Made by a program: the position numbers and the translations under genes
Part shown: positions 15,346 through 23,731 of the stretch, one piece after another
How the letters are laid out: each line of letters opens with the position of its first letter
How positions within the stretch are numbered: position 1 is the first letter of the stretch
The notes under the pieces: model-generated
The model's database searches: none
Told to the model about the DNA's origin: nothing
What the model saw: only the letters and a program-made list of their open reading frames with translations
Source of the DNA: Candidatus Dormiibacterota bacterium
GTDB lineage: Bacteria > Chloroflexota > Dormibacteria > Aeolococcales > Aeolococcaceae
Direction: 5' to 3'
NCBI GenBank assembly: GCA_003132525.1
Contig: PKXZ01000016.1
Location: forward strand, 1-46,595
Length of the DNA: 46,595 nucleotides

Positions 15346-15822
15346 TTGACGGGTTCACGGGCGTGGCGCCTCGCGTGGTGCGCCGCGGGTCTGCTGCTGG
15401 TGGGGTGCGCAAGCGCTGCCGCTCAGACGTCGACAGCCTCCTCGACCTACCTCCAGCAGTACGCAAGCGCTGGAGGGGCGCTCGACACTGCCACGACCAC
15501 ATGGGACACGCTTGGCAAGGGCCTGGTCACCACGGGGACGAACACCGTTGCCAACGAAGCACCTATTGACGCGGCGTATGCGCGGGCTCTCGACACATTC
15601 AGCAACGCGCTCCTGGCCATCCAGTTCCCCGCGTCGACCAGGAACGACGTCCACAACCTGGTGAACGCCGCCGGCGCCGTGCGTAACGACCTTGCCGGGG
15701 TCGCCAGCGGCGCCGTGTCGACAACCCAGTTCGTCAACGACGAGGCCAACCTGCAGAACGCGATCAACATCGTCCAGCACGAGCTGGGGCTGGAGTCGAG
15801 CACGCCGATCGCGGGGGCCTGA
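15346..15822 (+). CDS. Putative lipoprotein (158 aa)
   Basis: TTG start at 15346 with GGAGG six bases upstream. The N terminus MTGSRAWRLAWCAAGLLLVGCASA has a lipobox LVGC, so the mature protein should be lipidated at that Cys. The remaining 135 residues are Ala/Thr/Asn-rich and helical (FSNALLAIQFPASTRNDVHNLV), with no known domain. It looks like one of the small helical lipoproteins common in high-GC Gram-positive and Chloroflexota genomes. It follows the ECF sigma gene on the same strand after 47 bases and might be in its transcript; function unknown. Confidence 0.75.
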   Translation: MTGSRAWRLAWCAAGLLLVGCASAAAQTSTASSTYLQQYASAGGALDTATTTWDTLGKGLVTTGTNTVANEAPIDAAYARALDTFSNALLAIQFPASTRNDVHNLVNAAGAVRNDLAGVASGAVSTTQFVNDEANLQNAINIVQHELGLESSTPIAGA

Positions 15823-15838
15823 CGCAGGGAAACGTCAG
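15819..15838 (+). terminator. Stem-loop at the end of the lipoprotein gene
   Basis: CTGACG and CGTCAG form a six-base stem around CAGGGAAA, overlapping the stop codon of the lipoprotein gene. No U-rich tract follows, so termination is only a possibility; it could equally be a 3'-end processing hairpin. Confidence 0.3.
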
Positions 15839-15920
15839 CCGGCCCGTCGTGATGGCGATGACTGCGTGGAATGCCGGTTCGTGCCGGTGAGCTTGTTCGC
15901 GATCGATCGGTCCGAGGCCG

Positions 15921-16679
15921 CTAGAGCAGCTGGTGGAGGGCGAACGCAACGCCGAAGACCACGACGACGGTGCGCAGCACCACCGGGTGCAGGCGCCTCG
16001 CCAGGCTCACACCGATGAAGCCTCCGACCGCGCTTGTCGGCACCATGACCAGCACGGCGATCCACGAGACCGGCCCGAAGAATGCGAAATACACCGCCGC
16101 GACGACATTGATGATCAGTGACAGCATGCCCTTGAGCGCGTTGATGCGCTGCAGGTCATCGCGGATAAAAAGGCCGAGCACCGCAAGCAACATCACTCCC
16201 AGACCCGCACCGAAGAACGCTCCGTAGACTCCGCCGAGGAACTGCGCGACGACGAGGACTGGCGAACGATGCTGCTGCTCGGCAGGGCGGCTCTGGCTGA
16301 TACGCGCGGTGAACACCGGCTGGAGCAACAGCAGCGCGCAGGCGAGCAGGATCAACCATGGCACGACTGCAGCGAACACGTGGTTCGACGTTCGCGTCAG
16401 CAGGATCGCACCGACCACCGCCCCCACGATGCTGATTGGTGCCAGGAAGCGAATGCGGTCTCGCTGCACGCGGAGCTCGGTCCGATACGCGACGCTGCCT
16501 CCCGCATAGCCGGGAAACATTCCGATCGTGTTGGTGACGTTCGCTGTCAGGGCCGGAAAGCCGAGCAGGAGCAGCGCCGGAAATGACACGAGCGTGCCTC
16601 CCCCGGCGACTGCGTTCACCGCACCGGCGATCAGCGCCGCGACGGCAACCAGGAGCAGATGGACTGCATCGAGGTGCAT
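15921..16679 (-). CDS. TauE/SafE (TSUP) family membrane permease
   Basis: This is a protein of about 252 residues with eight hydrophobic segments. It carries the repeated TSUP motif GAVNAVAGGGTLVSFPALLLLGFPALTAN near the N terminus, and its second-half counterpart FLGGVYGAFFGAGLGVMLLAVLGL. The family exports or imports sulfite, sulfoacetate and other organosulfur or small anions. I take ATG 16679; an adjacent GTG three bases upstream is equivalent. No sulfur-metabolism gene is close, so substrate is open. The gene appears monocistronic. Confidence 0.88.
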   Translation of the reverse strand: MHLDAVHLLLVAVAALIAGAVNAVAGGGTLVSFPALLLLGFPALTANVTNTIGMFPGYAGGSVAYRTELRVQRDRIRFLAPISIVGAVVGAILLTRTSNHVFAAVVPWLILLACALLLLQPVFTARISQSRPAEQQHRSPVLVVAQFLGGVYGAFFGAGLGVMLLAVLGLFIRDDLQRINALKGMLSLIINVVAAVYFAFFGPVSWIAVLVMVPTSAVGGFIGVSLARRLHPVVLRTVVVVFGVAFALHQLL

Positions 16680-16759
16680 CACGGATTGCCGGCCCGGCGA
16701 TGACGCTGCGGGCCGGCACTTCGCGTTGAAGACAAGTCGGAACTACGCGCTCGCGGCGC

Positions 16760-16975
16760 TCATCGGTTGCGCGTGCCGCGCTCGAGTTGCTCCCGACGCA
16801 TGCGCTCGAGCTCGAGAAGCCGGAATCCACGCCGCGGTGGCGGCAACTCGTTGACCTGGACACCGGTCGGCGCCTTATCCGGAGCCGTCGGCGGCGCATC
16901 GAAGCGCCGGATCGCGGAGCCTCGTACCGAGAGCCCCATGGCCACGGAGAGACGGTCACGAGCGGTGAGCATCAT
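16760..16975 (-). CDS. Small basic hypothetical protein (71 aa)
   Basis: The tandem ATGATG at 16975 is preceded by GAGGAAA at good spacing on the minus strand. The protein has a short helical start (MMLTARDRLSVAMGLSVRG), a proline-rich middle (APPTAPDKAPTG) and a basic helical end (RRGFRLLELERMRREQLERG). No family recognised. The opposite strand has an overlapping frame that I treat as noncoding here. The ribosome binding site is the main support, so confidence is moderate. Confidence 0.4.
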   Translation of the reverse strand: MMLTARDRLSVAMGLSVRGSAIRRFDAPPTAPDKAPTGVQVNELPPPRRGFRLLELERMRREQLERGTRNR

Positions 16976-17105
16976 CGAGGTTTCCTCAAGCCGGAATACG
17001 AGAGAACGACCCGACGTCCGAGGGCCCTCAACGATAGCACCGCTTTCGAGTGGCGGCCGGCCCCGAGTTGACAGCCTGGCCAAGGGCGGGAGCAAAATAC
17101 CAGCC

Positions 17106-17318
17106 GTGCAAGACACCCGCCGTGATGCGTCGAATGAGGGCCATGCCTTTCGGTGTGCTCACTGCGGTGCGACCCGGCTCATCCCGCTGACCGTCCAACA
17201 CCCGCGAGGCGAGTACCGTCGGATGCAGCGAATGAGCCGTCCGGTTCGCGCCGAGCTGAAGTGCATCGCTTGTGGCCACCGCCACGTCGCTCCTCCGAGC
17301 GTCCTTCTCGCGAGCTGA
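17106..17318 (+). CDS. Small zinc-ribbon-like protein (70 aa)
   Basis: The frame from GTG 17106 has two Cys pairs, FRCAHCGATR and LKCIACGHRH, spaced about 40 residues apart as in small zinc ribbons. Between them lies a basic segment (QHPRGEYRRMQRMSRP). The upstream part of the listed ORF is Arg/Ser-rich shadow sequence and I exclude it. GGGAG lies 13 bases before the GTG, somewhat far. Possible nucleic-acid binding; no family recognised. Confidence 0.45.
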   Translation: MQDTRRDASNEGHAFRCAHCGATRLIPLTVQHPRGEYRRMQRMSRPVRAELKCIACGHRHVAPPSVLLAS

Positions 17319-17367
17319 CCGGGGGTCGGAGGGGATCCCGTCGGAGGCTTCAACCGGGGTCCCGCTA

Positions 17368-17754
17368 TCAGCGGGCGACGAGCTGCACCAGGCCGATGAC
17401 GTTTCCGGCTGGGTCGCGGACGGTCGCCAGGAGACGGTCGGGACCGTCGGGGGTCGGATGCTCGAGCACCTCGCCGCCGTATGCCCGAACCGTCTTCATG
17501 GCCTCGTTCATGCTGTCGACGTTCAGCCACGGCAGCAGGCCGGCATCACGCGCGGGCGGCCGGTCGGTCACCCACTGGCCGATAAGGCCGGGCGCATCGA
17601 ATCCGGGATGCGGGTGCTCGATATGCCAGCCGAAGACGCGCGCATAGAACTCCGCTGATCGCTGCACGTTTGTCGCCGGGATCTGGAGGTACGAGAGCTG
17701 CCCCTGGGCCGGTCGCAGCGACTGGTCGAAGGTTTCAGGTTCGTCGGCTGGCAT
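17368..17754 (-). CDS. VOC family (glyoxalase-like) protein
   Basis: 128 residues from ATG 17754. The pattern QLSYLQIPATNVQRSAEFYARVFGWHIE is the classic opening strand-helix of the CFP-30/YpcA-like VOC subgroup, and LLATVRDPAGNVIGLVQL is the closing strand. The end has VQL rather than the metal-ligand Glu-containing pattern, so metal binding may be partial. The long upstream extension in the ORF track is the antisense of the DUF429 gene and is excluded. Function not assignable. Confidence 0.82.
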   Translation of the reverse strand: MPADEPETFDQSLRPAQGQLSYLQIPATNVQRSAEFYARVFGWHIEHPHPGFDAPGLIGQWVTDRPPARDAGLLPWLNVDSMNEAMKTVRAYGGEVLEHPTPDGPDRLLATVRDPAGNVIGLVQLVAR

Positions 17755-17855
17755 CACCCAGAGCATGCCACCACCGCGTGACACAGCCCGCCGTGTCGGC
17801 CAACCGCGCTCTCTTCTGAACAAGCTTGTGACCGCAAGCCTGTGACGGCTTGTCC

Positions 17856-18617
17856 TCAGGGAGCGAGATGGTCCAGCGCGTCGGGCAGGGGCAGCGCGAT
17901 CCATCCCTCGCTGCGCGCATTGGCCGACGTCTCGTCGTAGTCCTCGTTGCACAAGCCGCGCGCTTTCGCGTGTGCGACAAGCGCTGCGATGAGCGCATCC
18001 AGCTCGTGGTCGTTCTCTCGGATCCGTCCCCAGTCCTCGTCGCGCGTCGCGACGAGCCACGGTGCCCGTGCTCGCAGCTGGTCGACCAGGGCGTGTCGTG
18101 TCTCGCGACGGTCAGGCAGCGCGCCCTTGTACCGCCGATATGGCAGCCCCCAGACGAACAGCGCCGCGGCGGGATACACCTCGATCACCTTGCCGGCACC
18201 GCTTCGGTCCACCGGTCCGAGCACTCGCGCCATGCGCATGGCCGGGATCGCGATGAGATTCGTCGACACGCTCATCGGGTGGCATCTTGCCTCGGGCTCA
18301 CCGGGCCGGCGCGCCTGACTCGTGACCCATCGATCGGTCTCGCGAAGGCGCAGCGAGGCCATCCCCGCCGCGTCGACCTCGGCCGTCCACTTCTCACCCC
18401 GGTGGTGGCTGCTGACCGACTCCACGAACGCGCTCGGCCAGCCCAGCGGGATGTCGACCCCGACCCGGTCGCCGCTCTCGACGCACCGGCGTATCTCCCC
18501 ATCGCCGGCACCACGCGGCCCAAGCGGCTCGATCCGTGCCTGGTTGCCGCCCCAGCGGATCGAGCAAATGGCCGTTCGAGCGTCCTGGCTGGCCACGTCG
18601 ATTCCCACGCTCAGCAC
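17856..18617 (-). CDS. DUF429 protein, predicted RNase H-fold nuclease
   Basis: This 253-residue protein starts with the RNase H-like strand LSVGIDVASQDARTA (the catalytic Asp of the fold is the D in GID). It continues with GDRVGVDIPLGWP, another conserved DUF429 element, and ENDHELDALIAALVAHAKA near the C terminus, where the D of HELDA is the expected last acidic residue. The family is predicted to be nucleases; no biochemical role is established. GTG start, with no strong ribosome binding site. It is divergent from the hydrolase at 18652 with only 34 bases between. Confidence 0.85.
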   Translation of the reverse strand: MLSVGIDVASQDARTAICSIRWGGNQARIEPLGPRGAGDGEIRRCVESGDRVGVDIPLGWPSAFVESVSSHHRGEKWTAEVDAAGMASLRLRETDRWVTSQARRPGEPEARCHPMSVSTNLIAIPAMRMARVLGPVDRSGAGKVIEVYPAAALFVWGLPYRRYKGALPDRRETRHALVDQLRARAPWLVATRDEDWGRIRENDHELDALIAALVAHAKARGLCNEDYDETSANARSEGWIALPLPDALDHLAP

Positions 18618-18651
18618 GTCGTGGGCACCGTACTCCGGTCAGAATGGGTCG

Positions 18652-19464
18652 GTGGCATCCGAGAAGTTCACCGTGCAGCGGGGCACCGCCACCCTCGCGG
18701 GCGAGCGCTGGGCCGGTGACGGGCAACCCGTCGTGCTCCTGCACGCGGGTGTCGCCGACCGCCGGTCCTGGCATGCGGTGGCCGAGGCGCTCCAGCCCGC
18801 GAAAGGCGTCGTCGCATACGACATGCGCGGCTACGGCGAGACGTCGGGCGCCACCTACGGCTTCACGCACCTCGATGACCTCAACGCCGTGCTCGACCAG
18901 GTGGCAACCGGACCGGTGTGGCTTGTGGGGAGCTCGATGGGCGGGGAGATCGCGATCGATGCCGCGCTGGCGTCGCCGGAACGCGTCGCCGGCCTGGTGC
19001 TGCTCGCCCCGTCGGTAAGCGGTGCACCCGAACCGAGCGTCTTCGACGCCGACACCGACCGGCTGGTGCGCATGTGGGAGGCGGCGCAGACGTCAGGGGA
19101 GGTCGACGAGCTCAACCGCGTGGAGATGTGGCTCTGGCTGGACGGACCCTCATCGGCCGAGGGACGCGTGGCCGGCCCGGCTCGAGATCTCGCGCTGGCC
19201 ATGAACGCCATCGCGCTGAAGAACGAGCTCCCTGAGGAATCGGGCAAGAGCGGCCTTACAGCATGGTCACGGCTTGAGGAGATCACCGTGCCCGTCACTG
19301 TCGCCTGCGGCAACCTCGATATGCCATTCATCGTGGCGCGATCCAAGGAGCTCGCCGACTGGCTGCCGCAGTCGCGGTTTGAAATGCTCGAGGGAATGGC
19401 GCACCTCCCCTATCTCGAGCAGCCGGCGGTGGTCGCGGAGTTGATCAACTCGTCGATCCGGTGA
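18652..19464 (+). CDS. Alpha/beta hydrolase
   Basis: 270 residues from GTG 18652. It has an oxyanion-hole region VVLLHAGVADRRSW, a nucleophile elbow WLVGSSMGGEIA (Ser in G-S-S-M-G), an acid in the VACGNLDMPF region, and the catalytic His in EGMAHLPYLEQP, all in order. This is the haloperoxidase/carboxylesterase-like branch of the fold. The longer ORF (from 18322) is antisense to DUF429 and excluded. Its stop abuts that of the convergent CopCD gene. Substrate unknown; small ester or lactone hydrolysis is likely. Confidence 0.88.
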   Translation: MASEKFTVQRGTATLAGERWAGDGQPVVLLHAGVADRRSWHAVAEALQPAKGVVAYDMRGYGETSGATYGFTHLDDLNAVLDQVATGPVWLVGSSMGGEIAIDAALASPERVAGLVLLAPSVSGAPEPSVFDADTDRLVRMWEAAQTSGEVDELNRVEMWLWLDGPSSAEGRVAGPARDLALAMNAIALKNELPEESGKSGLTAWSRLEEITVPVTVACGNLDMPFIVARSKELADWLPQSRFEMLEGMAHLPYLEQPAVVAELINSSIR

Positions 19465-21447
19465 TCACGATCCCGGCGTGATCGTCACGTACGTCGCGAT
19501 CGCAATCCCGGTCGTGGTGGTGGCGAGGATGTCGTAGCGCGTCGCGCCCGGAGGCACGGTGGCGTCCGCGACAAAATGTCCGATCGGATCGAGCCTGCGG
19601 CTGACAAGGATCGTCGGAGTCCCGCCTGGGGGCGTCATCCCGATGGTCACCGACGCGATGTGGATCTCGCTCGTCTCGTTCGAGTTCGTGAAGAACGTGA
19701 CGTGAAACTCGTCCGCACCCGCCTTGTCAGGGTCGAGATAGACCTGAGCAAGCCAGCCGGCTTGCAGCTGGATCGAGTAGAGCGTCGGCAGGCCGGCGAA
19801 TCGTGCCGCCGTCACATACGGCGCCGGGGTGATCGTGGTCAGCTGCAGGTGCACCTCTGTGGAGCTGTCTGCGTTTTCGATGATCGCGGCGACCTCCCAG
19901 ATGCCGGCGACCGCGAGGTTGCCTCCACGAGCGGCAAACGTGCCGCTGGGCTGGCGCTTGAGCGTGAGCGTCGATTCGCCGAGCTGGGGTCTGAGCGGTT
20001 GCGTGAATTCGAGCTGGATGGAGCTGGCGTGCACGATCGCGCCGCTGTCGTAGTTGGTGACGCGGAGCGTGAATTCGTTGAAGCCCGCAGAGCCGGGCGA
20101 CACGGTGAGACGCACTTTGACCGTGGTGGCGAAGTCGCTGCCGGTCACCACGAGCTGGCTGGCTCGCACCGCGGCCGTGGACTGCGTCGACGCTAAGGGC
20201 GGCGCAACATTCACAAGAGTCGCTGCGACCAGCACCACGGCGATTCCGATGACGACTTCGGTGGACCCGGCTCTGCGCAGGCCGCGTAAGACCGTCGACG
20301 CGTGCGGCACATTGCCGTAGCGATTGACGGCCCCAAGCCCGGCAAGCACGACGAACAGCGCCACTTTGACGAGCACGAGAATCCCGAAGGCACTTCCGAA
20401 GAGCTGTCCAATCGAGCCGATCTCGATGACCGCGCGAAAGGTGCCGGTCAACGCGACGATCACGATCGCAATCCCGGCCGTTGTCGAGAAGCGGCGGACT
20501 GCGGCGCCCTTGACCTCGGACGGCGCACCGCGCACGGCGAGGATGAGCACAAGGAGTCCGCCGAGCCACACGCCGCCGGCGACGATGTGTGCCCACTGGA
20601 TCAGGAGGTTGACGGCCACCGGCGCCTGGGCGCCCGCATGGCTCGACGCAACGTCCACCCACATGGACGCTGCTGCACCGATCCCCGCCACCAGTACGCC
20701 GAGGCGCGACAGGCCACCGGCAAGGAACCAGGCGACCGCGATCGCGATGCCTGTCGCAACGATCGCGATGATGCGCTCGATCGCGGTCATCCCAAGTGAG
20801 GTCGCGAACAGTGCGCTGAACGTGATGCCCGCCGCCTCGCGCTGCGCCTCGATGATGCCGGCGACACCAAGGGCGGCGATCACCCATGCCGCCACGAGCA
20901 TGCGCTTCGTGAAACCGGGCACCGCACGCAACGCGATCAAGCACGTTGACGCGACCCCGACGATCGCCATCAAACCGATGAAGAACAGCCATCGCGCAAC
21001 GACCGCGAGGATCGATGGCGGCGGTGACACCACGGACTTTGCGGCGTGAGCGTTGGCGCTCGTGGCCGATTCACCGACGCCAAAGGCGTACGCGCCGGTT
21101 GCCAGGTGGCCGTCAATCTCGGACACCGTCTTCCACGTCACCGTGTACACACCGTTGCCGATGGGCTTGAGCGGCACCTCGAGCTCGAGGGGCAGACCGG
21201 GGACGGCCACCGTTGGGCCGGCGTCGACGCTGACCCCGGAGCTGTTGACGACCGTGATGCTGGACAGACGGGGGTCCGGTGGCTCTCCGAACGTGATCTC
21301 CACGACCTTCGGCGCCGTCTGCACCTCCGCACCCTCGGGTGGAACGGCGCTCTGCGGGAGCGCGTGTGCGGCCACCGTCAACGGCAGTCCGATCGCTGCC
21401 CCGACAGCCAGCGTGAGCGCGACGGCGAATGCCGGCCTGGCGCGCAT
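19465..21447 (-). CDS. Copper resistance protein, CopC-CopD-YtkA fusion
   Basis: This 660-residue protein has a signal peptide ending PLTVAA, so the mature chain starts HALPQSAVPPEGAEV with the N-terminal His that binds copper in CopC. The CopC domain runs to about residue 125 and includes the conserved SEIDGHLATGAYAFGV. About eight helices of CopD follow (roughly 140-420), then an extracytoplasmic YtkA/FixH-like domain (about 440-550) and a last beta-rich part. CopC-CopD fusions move copper across the membrane for import or enzyme metalation. It follows the anchored protein at 21451 by three bases and lies opposite an SCO-like gene, all pointing to copper delivery to a respiratory oxidase. 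Confidence 0.9.
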   Translation of the reverse strand: MRARPAFAVALTLAVGAAIGLPLTVAAHALPQSAVPPEGAEVQTAPKVVEITFGEPPDPRLSSITVVNSSGVSVDAGPTVAVPGLPLELEVPLKPIGNGVYTVTWKTVSEIDGHLATGAYAFGVGESATSANAHAAKSVVSPPPSILAVVARWLFFIGLMAIVGVASTCLIALRAVPGFTKRMLVAAWVIAALGVAGIIEAQREAAGITFSALFATSLGMTAIERIIAIVATGIAIAVAWFLAGGLSRLGVLVAGIGAAASMWVDVASSHAGAQAPVAVNLLIQWAHIVAGGVWLGGLLVLILAVRGAPSEVKGAAVRRFSTTAGIAIVIVALTGTFRAVIEIGSIGQLFGSAFGILVLVKVALFVVLAGLGAVNRYGNVPHASTVLRGLRRAGSTEVVIGIAVVLVAATLVNVAPPLASTQSTAAVRASQLVVTGSDFATTVKVRLTVSPGSAGFNEFTLRVTNYDSGAIVHASSIQLEFTQPLRPQLGESTLTLKRQPSGTFAARGGNLAVAGIWEVAAIIENADSSTEVHLQLTTITPAPYVTAARFAGLPTLYSIQLQAGWLAQVYLDPDKAGADEFHVTFFTNSNETSEIHIASVTIGMTPPGGTPTILVSRRLDPIGHFVADATVPPGATRYDILATTTTGIAIATYVTITPGS

Positions 21448-21450
21448 GCG

Positions 21451-22179
21451 CTACGTGCTCCGGCGGCGCAACCCGATCGCCAGATTGACCGCGCTCAGCA
21501 ACACCGCAACCACGATCGCGACGATCGCGAGAACGATTGCAAGCGACTCGCGGGACTTGGCGTTGCTTGCGGCTGTGGCGGCGGATTGCGCGCTCGCGAG
21601 CGCAGTTTCCGCGCGCTGATTCACGGCATCGACCTTGGTCGCGATGGCAGCGACCGCGGGCACCGCAACGGGAAACTCGACAGCGCTGGAATCAGCGACC
21701 GAATCGAACGTCGCCGGCCCTGACGTCACCGTCTTATCGATCGGTGTCCCGTTGATGCTGCCGAAGATGTGGAAGGTATACGCGCCTACCACAGTTGGGA
21801 TCAACGCGTAGTCGTACTCGTCGAGCCGGCCGTTGCCGGTGTCGGAATCGTACGCGGGTGCCGGGCAGAACGGGCTGCTCGTCGTGGTCCCGACAGTTAC
21901 CGTGACCTGGAAGTCGGGATGTGTGCAATCCTGGTTGAGGGTGCTCACCGGCGTGCCTTTCGGATTGTTCGCCGAGGCGATGTCGATGAACACCTGGATC
22001 GCGTTCTCTTCGCCGACGAACGTGTCGGTGCCGGATGCCGGCTCGCTCTGCCATCCGATGGCAACCCGATATTCACCGGCCGTGAAAACGTAGTGCGCTG
22101 ATGCGACGGCGACGGACGTCGCCAGTGCCATGAGCATGCCCGCGACGACGGCGCATGCACGAAGGCTGAGCTTCCACAC
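21451..22179 (-). CDS. Secreted, membrane-anchored copper-module protein with predicted N-terminal His
   Basis: GTG 22179 with GGAG at good spacing; 242 residues. The signal peptide ends VAVASA, an A-x-A site, so the mature protein would begin HYVFTAGEYRVAIGW. A beta-rich ectodomain follows, with one Cys pair (QDCTHPD, SPFCPAP) and a YTFHIFGSINGTPID strand. Then come a helical Ala-rich stalk (AETALASAQSAATAAS) and a C-terminal transmembrane helix ending RRRST. From memory, similar unnamed proteins occur beside CopC/CopD in other high-GC bacteria. The free N-terminal His and the operon suggest copper binding; that is inference. Confidence 0.8.
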   Translation of the reverse strand: MWKLSLRACAVVAGMLMALATSVAVASAHYVFTAGEYRVAIGWQSEPASGTDTFVGEENAIQVFIDIASANNPKGTPVSTLNQDCTHPDFQVTVTVGTTTSSPFCPAPAYDSDTGNGRLDEYDYALIPTVVGAYTFHIFGSINGTPIDKTVTSGPATFDSVADSSAVEFPVAVPAVAAIATKVDAVNQRAETALASAQSAATAASNAKSRESLAIVLAIVAIVVAVLLSAVNLAIGLRRRST

Positions 22180-22210
22180 GTGATATCTCCTCGTTGATGA
22201 GCGATCGAAG

Positions 22211-22226
22211 GTGAGCCGAAGCTCAC
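22211..22226 (-). other. UUCG-capped hairpin between cotranscribed genes
   Basis: On the minus strand, GTGAGC-TTCG-GCTCAC is a perfect six-base stem with the extra-stable UUCG loop, lying in the 56-base gap between the polytopic protein gene and the anchored protein gene. No U-tract follows. It may set differential mRNA stability within the operon or act as a weak attenuator. Confidence 0.5.
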
Positions 22227-22235
22227 GGACGCCGA

Positions 22236-22922
22236 TCAGACAGCGAGAAGCGGCGGCGGTGGCCTTCGCCAGAGGTGCCGTCCAATCCGCTCGAGGGGCG
22301 AGACTGAGCGGGCTACCGGCAAACGGAGGACAGCGGCGGCGGTGCGGCAGCGCCCGACGATGGCTCGCAGCAGTGCCTCGACGCGTTCGACTACCACCTC
22401 GCGCCGGTGCAGCAGCACCTGGCAGATGCGGACGATACCGGCGAGCAGCAGCGATACATAGAGGTGCACGAGCGGCGCCGCCCAGTGGACCCCGGTGATC
22501 GCACCGAGCCCCGGCGCGCGCTGGGACGTCGCAAGCGCTTCGACGTTCTCCTGGACAACGTACAGGGTGATCTGCGCCGCCGCCAATGGCAGCCAGATCG
22601 CGAGCAGCCGCGTTCCCGGATTCGACCGTATGGGTCGCGCGGCGGGGGCATGCGCCGAGCGCCCGCGCCAGATGCGACGCACACCTGCGCCGGCCCGGTC
22701 GAGGCGGTCGTTCAGCGCCTGCCATGCCCGCGCCAGGCGGAAGGCGAAGACGGCACTCAGCACCAGGAGCACTGCGGCGACGGGGAGCATGTACACGTGC
22801 GCCGGATTGGTCATCGACGCAACGACACCGGCGGATCCCCACACCCTGAGGTACTCGAGCGTATGGCCGATAAAGAGCCCAACGAGCGCCAGAAGCACGC
22901 TGCCTGGCGCGGCAAACCGCAT
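22236..22922 (-). CDS. Polytopic membrane protein of the copper module, unknown function
   Basis: I place the start at ATG 22922, giving about 228 residues; GTG 22940 and ATG 22997 are alternatives. Four hydrophobic segments are visible: VLLALVGLFIGHTLEYL, VYMLPVAAVLLVLSAVFAF, IWLPLAAAQITLYVVQENVE and WAAPLVHLYVSLLLAGIVRI. His residues lie within or next to three of them (GHTLEY, HVYML, VHLY). The C terminus is basic and ends PPPPLLAV. It is the promoter-proximal gene of the operon with the anchored protein and CopCD, and is divergent from the SCO-like gene. Membrane His residues would suit metal or heme binding, but no family is recognised. Confidence 0.65.
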   Translation of the reverse strand: MRFAAPGSVLLALVGLFIGHTLEYLRVWGSAGVVASMTNPAHVYMLPVAAVLLVLSAVFAFRLARAWQALNDRLDRAGAGVRRIWRGRSAHAPAARPIRSNPGTRLLAIWLPLAAAQITLYVVQENVEALATSQRAPGLGAITGVHWAAPLVHLYVSLLLAGIVRICQVLLHRREVVVERVEALLRAIVGRCRTAAAVLRLPVARSVSPLERIGRHLWRRPPPPLLAV

Positions 22923-23074
22923 ACGCCGGTTGGGGATCACGCGGGGAGCATACGCTCGCCAACCACGCAGGTCCCAGGCGCGGGTCGGGCGAGGCATAAT
23001 TGGCGCCGCGCTGGCCGCGACCCTCGCTGGCGGGAGGATCAGACCGTCAAACCGGGCGCGAACGAGGTCTGTGG

Positions 23075-23731
23075 ATGAAACCATCGGGGAGCCTCGGAGG
23101 GATCACTCGGTCCAAGCGCGGGCAGGCGCTGATCGTGGTGCTGGCACTCGCGGGCGGCCTCGGCATCGGCGCTCTGATGTCGGTCGCGATGCATCAGCGG
23201 GCATCGACAACCGCAGCCCAGGTAAGCCTCACGCCTTCGTCGAACGTGATCGGCGCCCCGCTGACGCGCCAGACGACTCCCCCTCTGACCGGGCTCGTCG
23301 ACCAGAACGGCCAGACAGTTTCGCTTGCGGATGAGAAGGGCCATGTGGTCCTCCTGGCGTTCATGGACCCGCTCTGCGTCAACCTCTGCCCGATCCTCGG
23401 TCGTGACATCGTCGCCGTCGAGCAGGCGCTCCCCAAGACGATCAAGCCGGTCCTGCTGATCGTGAGCGTGATGCCCGACCGCACCGCCGCCGATGTGAAG
23501 GACTTCATCAAGACGAACCTCACGACCCAGTGGGATCCCGGCTGGCACTGGCTGCTCGGCCCCGACGCGTCCCTCAAGATCACGTGGCTGCAATGGGGGG
23601 AGCCGCTCGAGCCGCCAAAGACGAACTACCTCGATGTCATTGACCCGCAGGGATACGTGCGCGTCGTGTACCCCGCGCCGCTCTTCGTCAGTGACGTCGT
23701 CCACGCCATCACCGTGGTGTCGACCGAGTAG
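23075..23731 (+). CDS. SCO1/SenC-like thioredoxin-fold copper chaperone, atypical
   Basis: 218 residues from ATG 23075. One N-terminal membrane anchor (QALIVVLALAGGLGIGALM) is followed by a thioredoxin-fold domain with the SCO CxxxC motif in MDPLCVNLCPILG, then WHWLLGPDASLKITW and YLDVIDPQGYVRVVYP. SCO proteins deliver copper to the CuA site of cytochrome oxidase using two Cys and a His. Here the His of the usual DHS/DHT element appears replaced by Lys (PPKTNYLDVID), so it may act mainly as a thiol oxidoreductase or use another ligand. It is divergent from the copper operon. The longer ORF from 23000 is excluded. Confidence 0.85.
   Translation: MKPSGSLGGITRSKRGQALIVVLALAGGLGIGALMSVAMHQRASTTAAQVSLTPSSNVIGAPLTRQTTPPLTGLVDQNGQTVSLADEKGHVVLLAFMDPLCVNLCPILGRDIVAVEQALPKTIKPVLLIVSVMPDRTAADVKDFIKTNLTTQWDPGWHWLLGPDASLKITWLQWGEPLEPPKTNYLDVIDPQGYVRVVYPAPLFVSDVVHAITVVSTE

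Noticed and set aside
16767-17105. N-terminal part of the 183-aa ORF before the zinc-ribbon segment
   Set aside because: Arg/Ser-rich composition with no motif, and it is antisense to a better-supported small frame. Only the CxxC-bearing end looks protein-like.
18322-18651. N-terminal extension of the alpha/beta hydrolase
   Set aside because: Antisense of the DUF429 gene; hydrolase homology begins after GTG 18652.
21451-22962. 503-aa minus-strand ORF as one protein
   Set aside because: The first 261 residues are Arg/Ala-rich shadow antisense to nothing and overlap the real polytopic gene in another frame. A GTG with GGAG and a signal peptide marks the true start at 22179.
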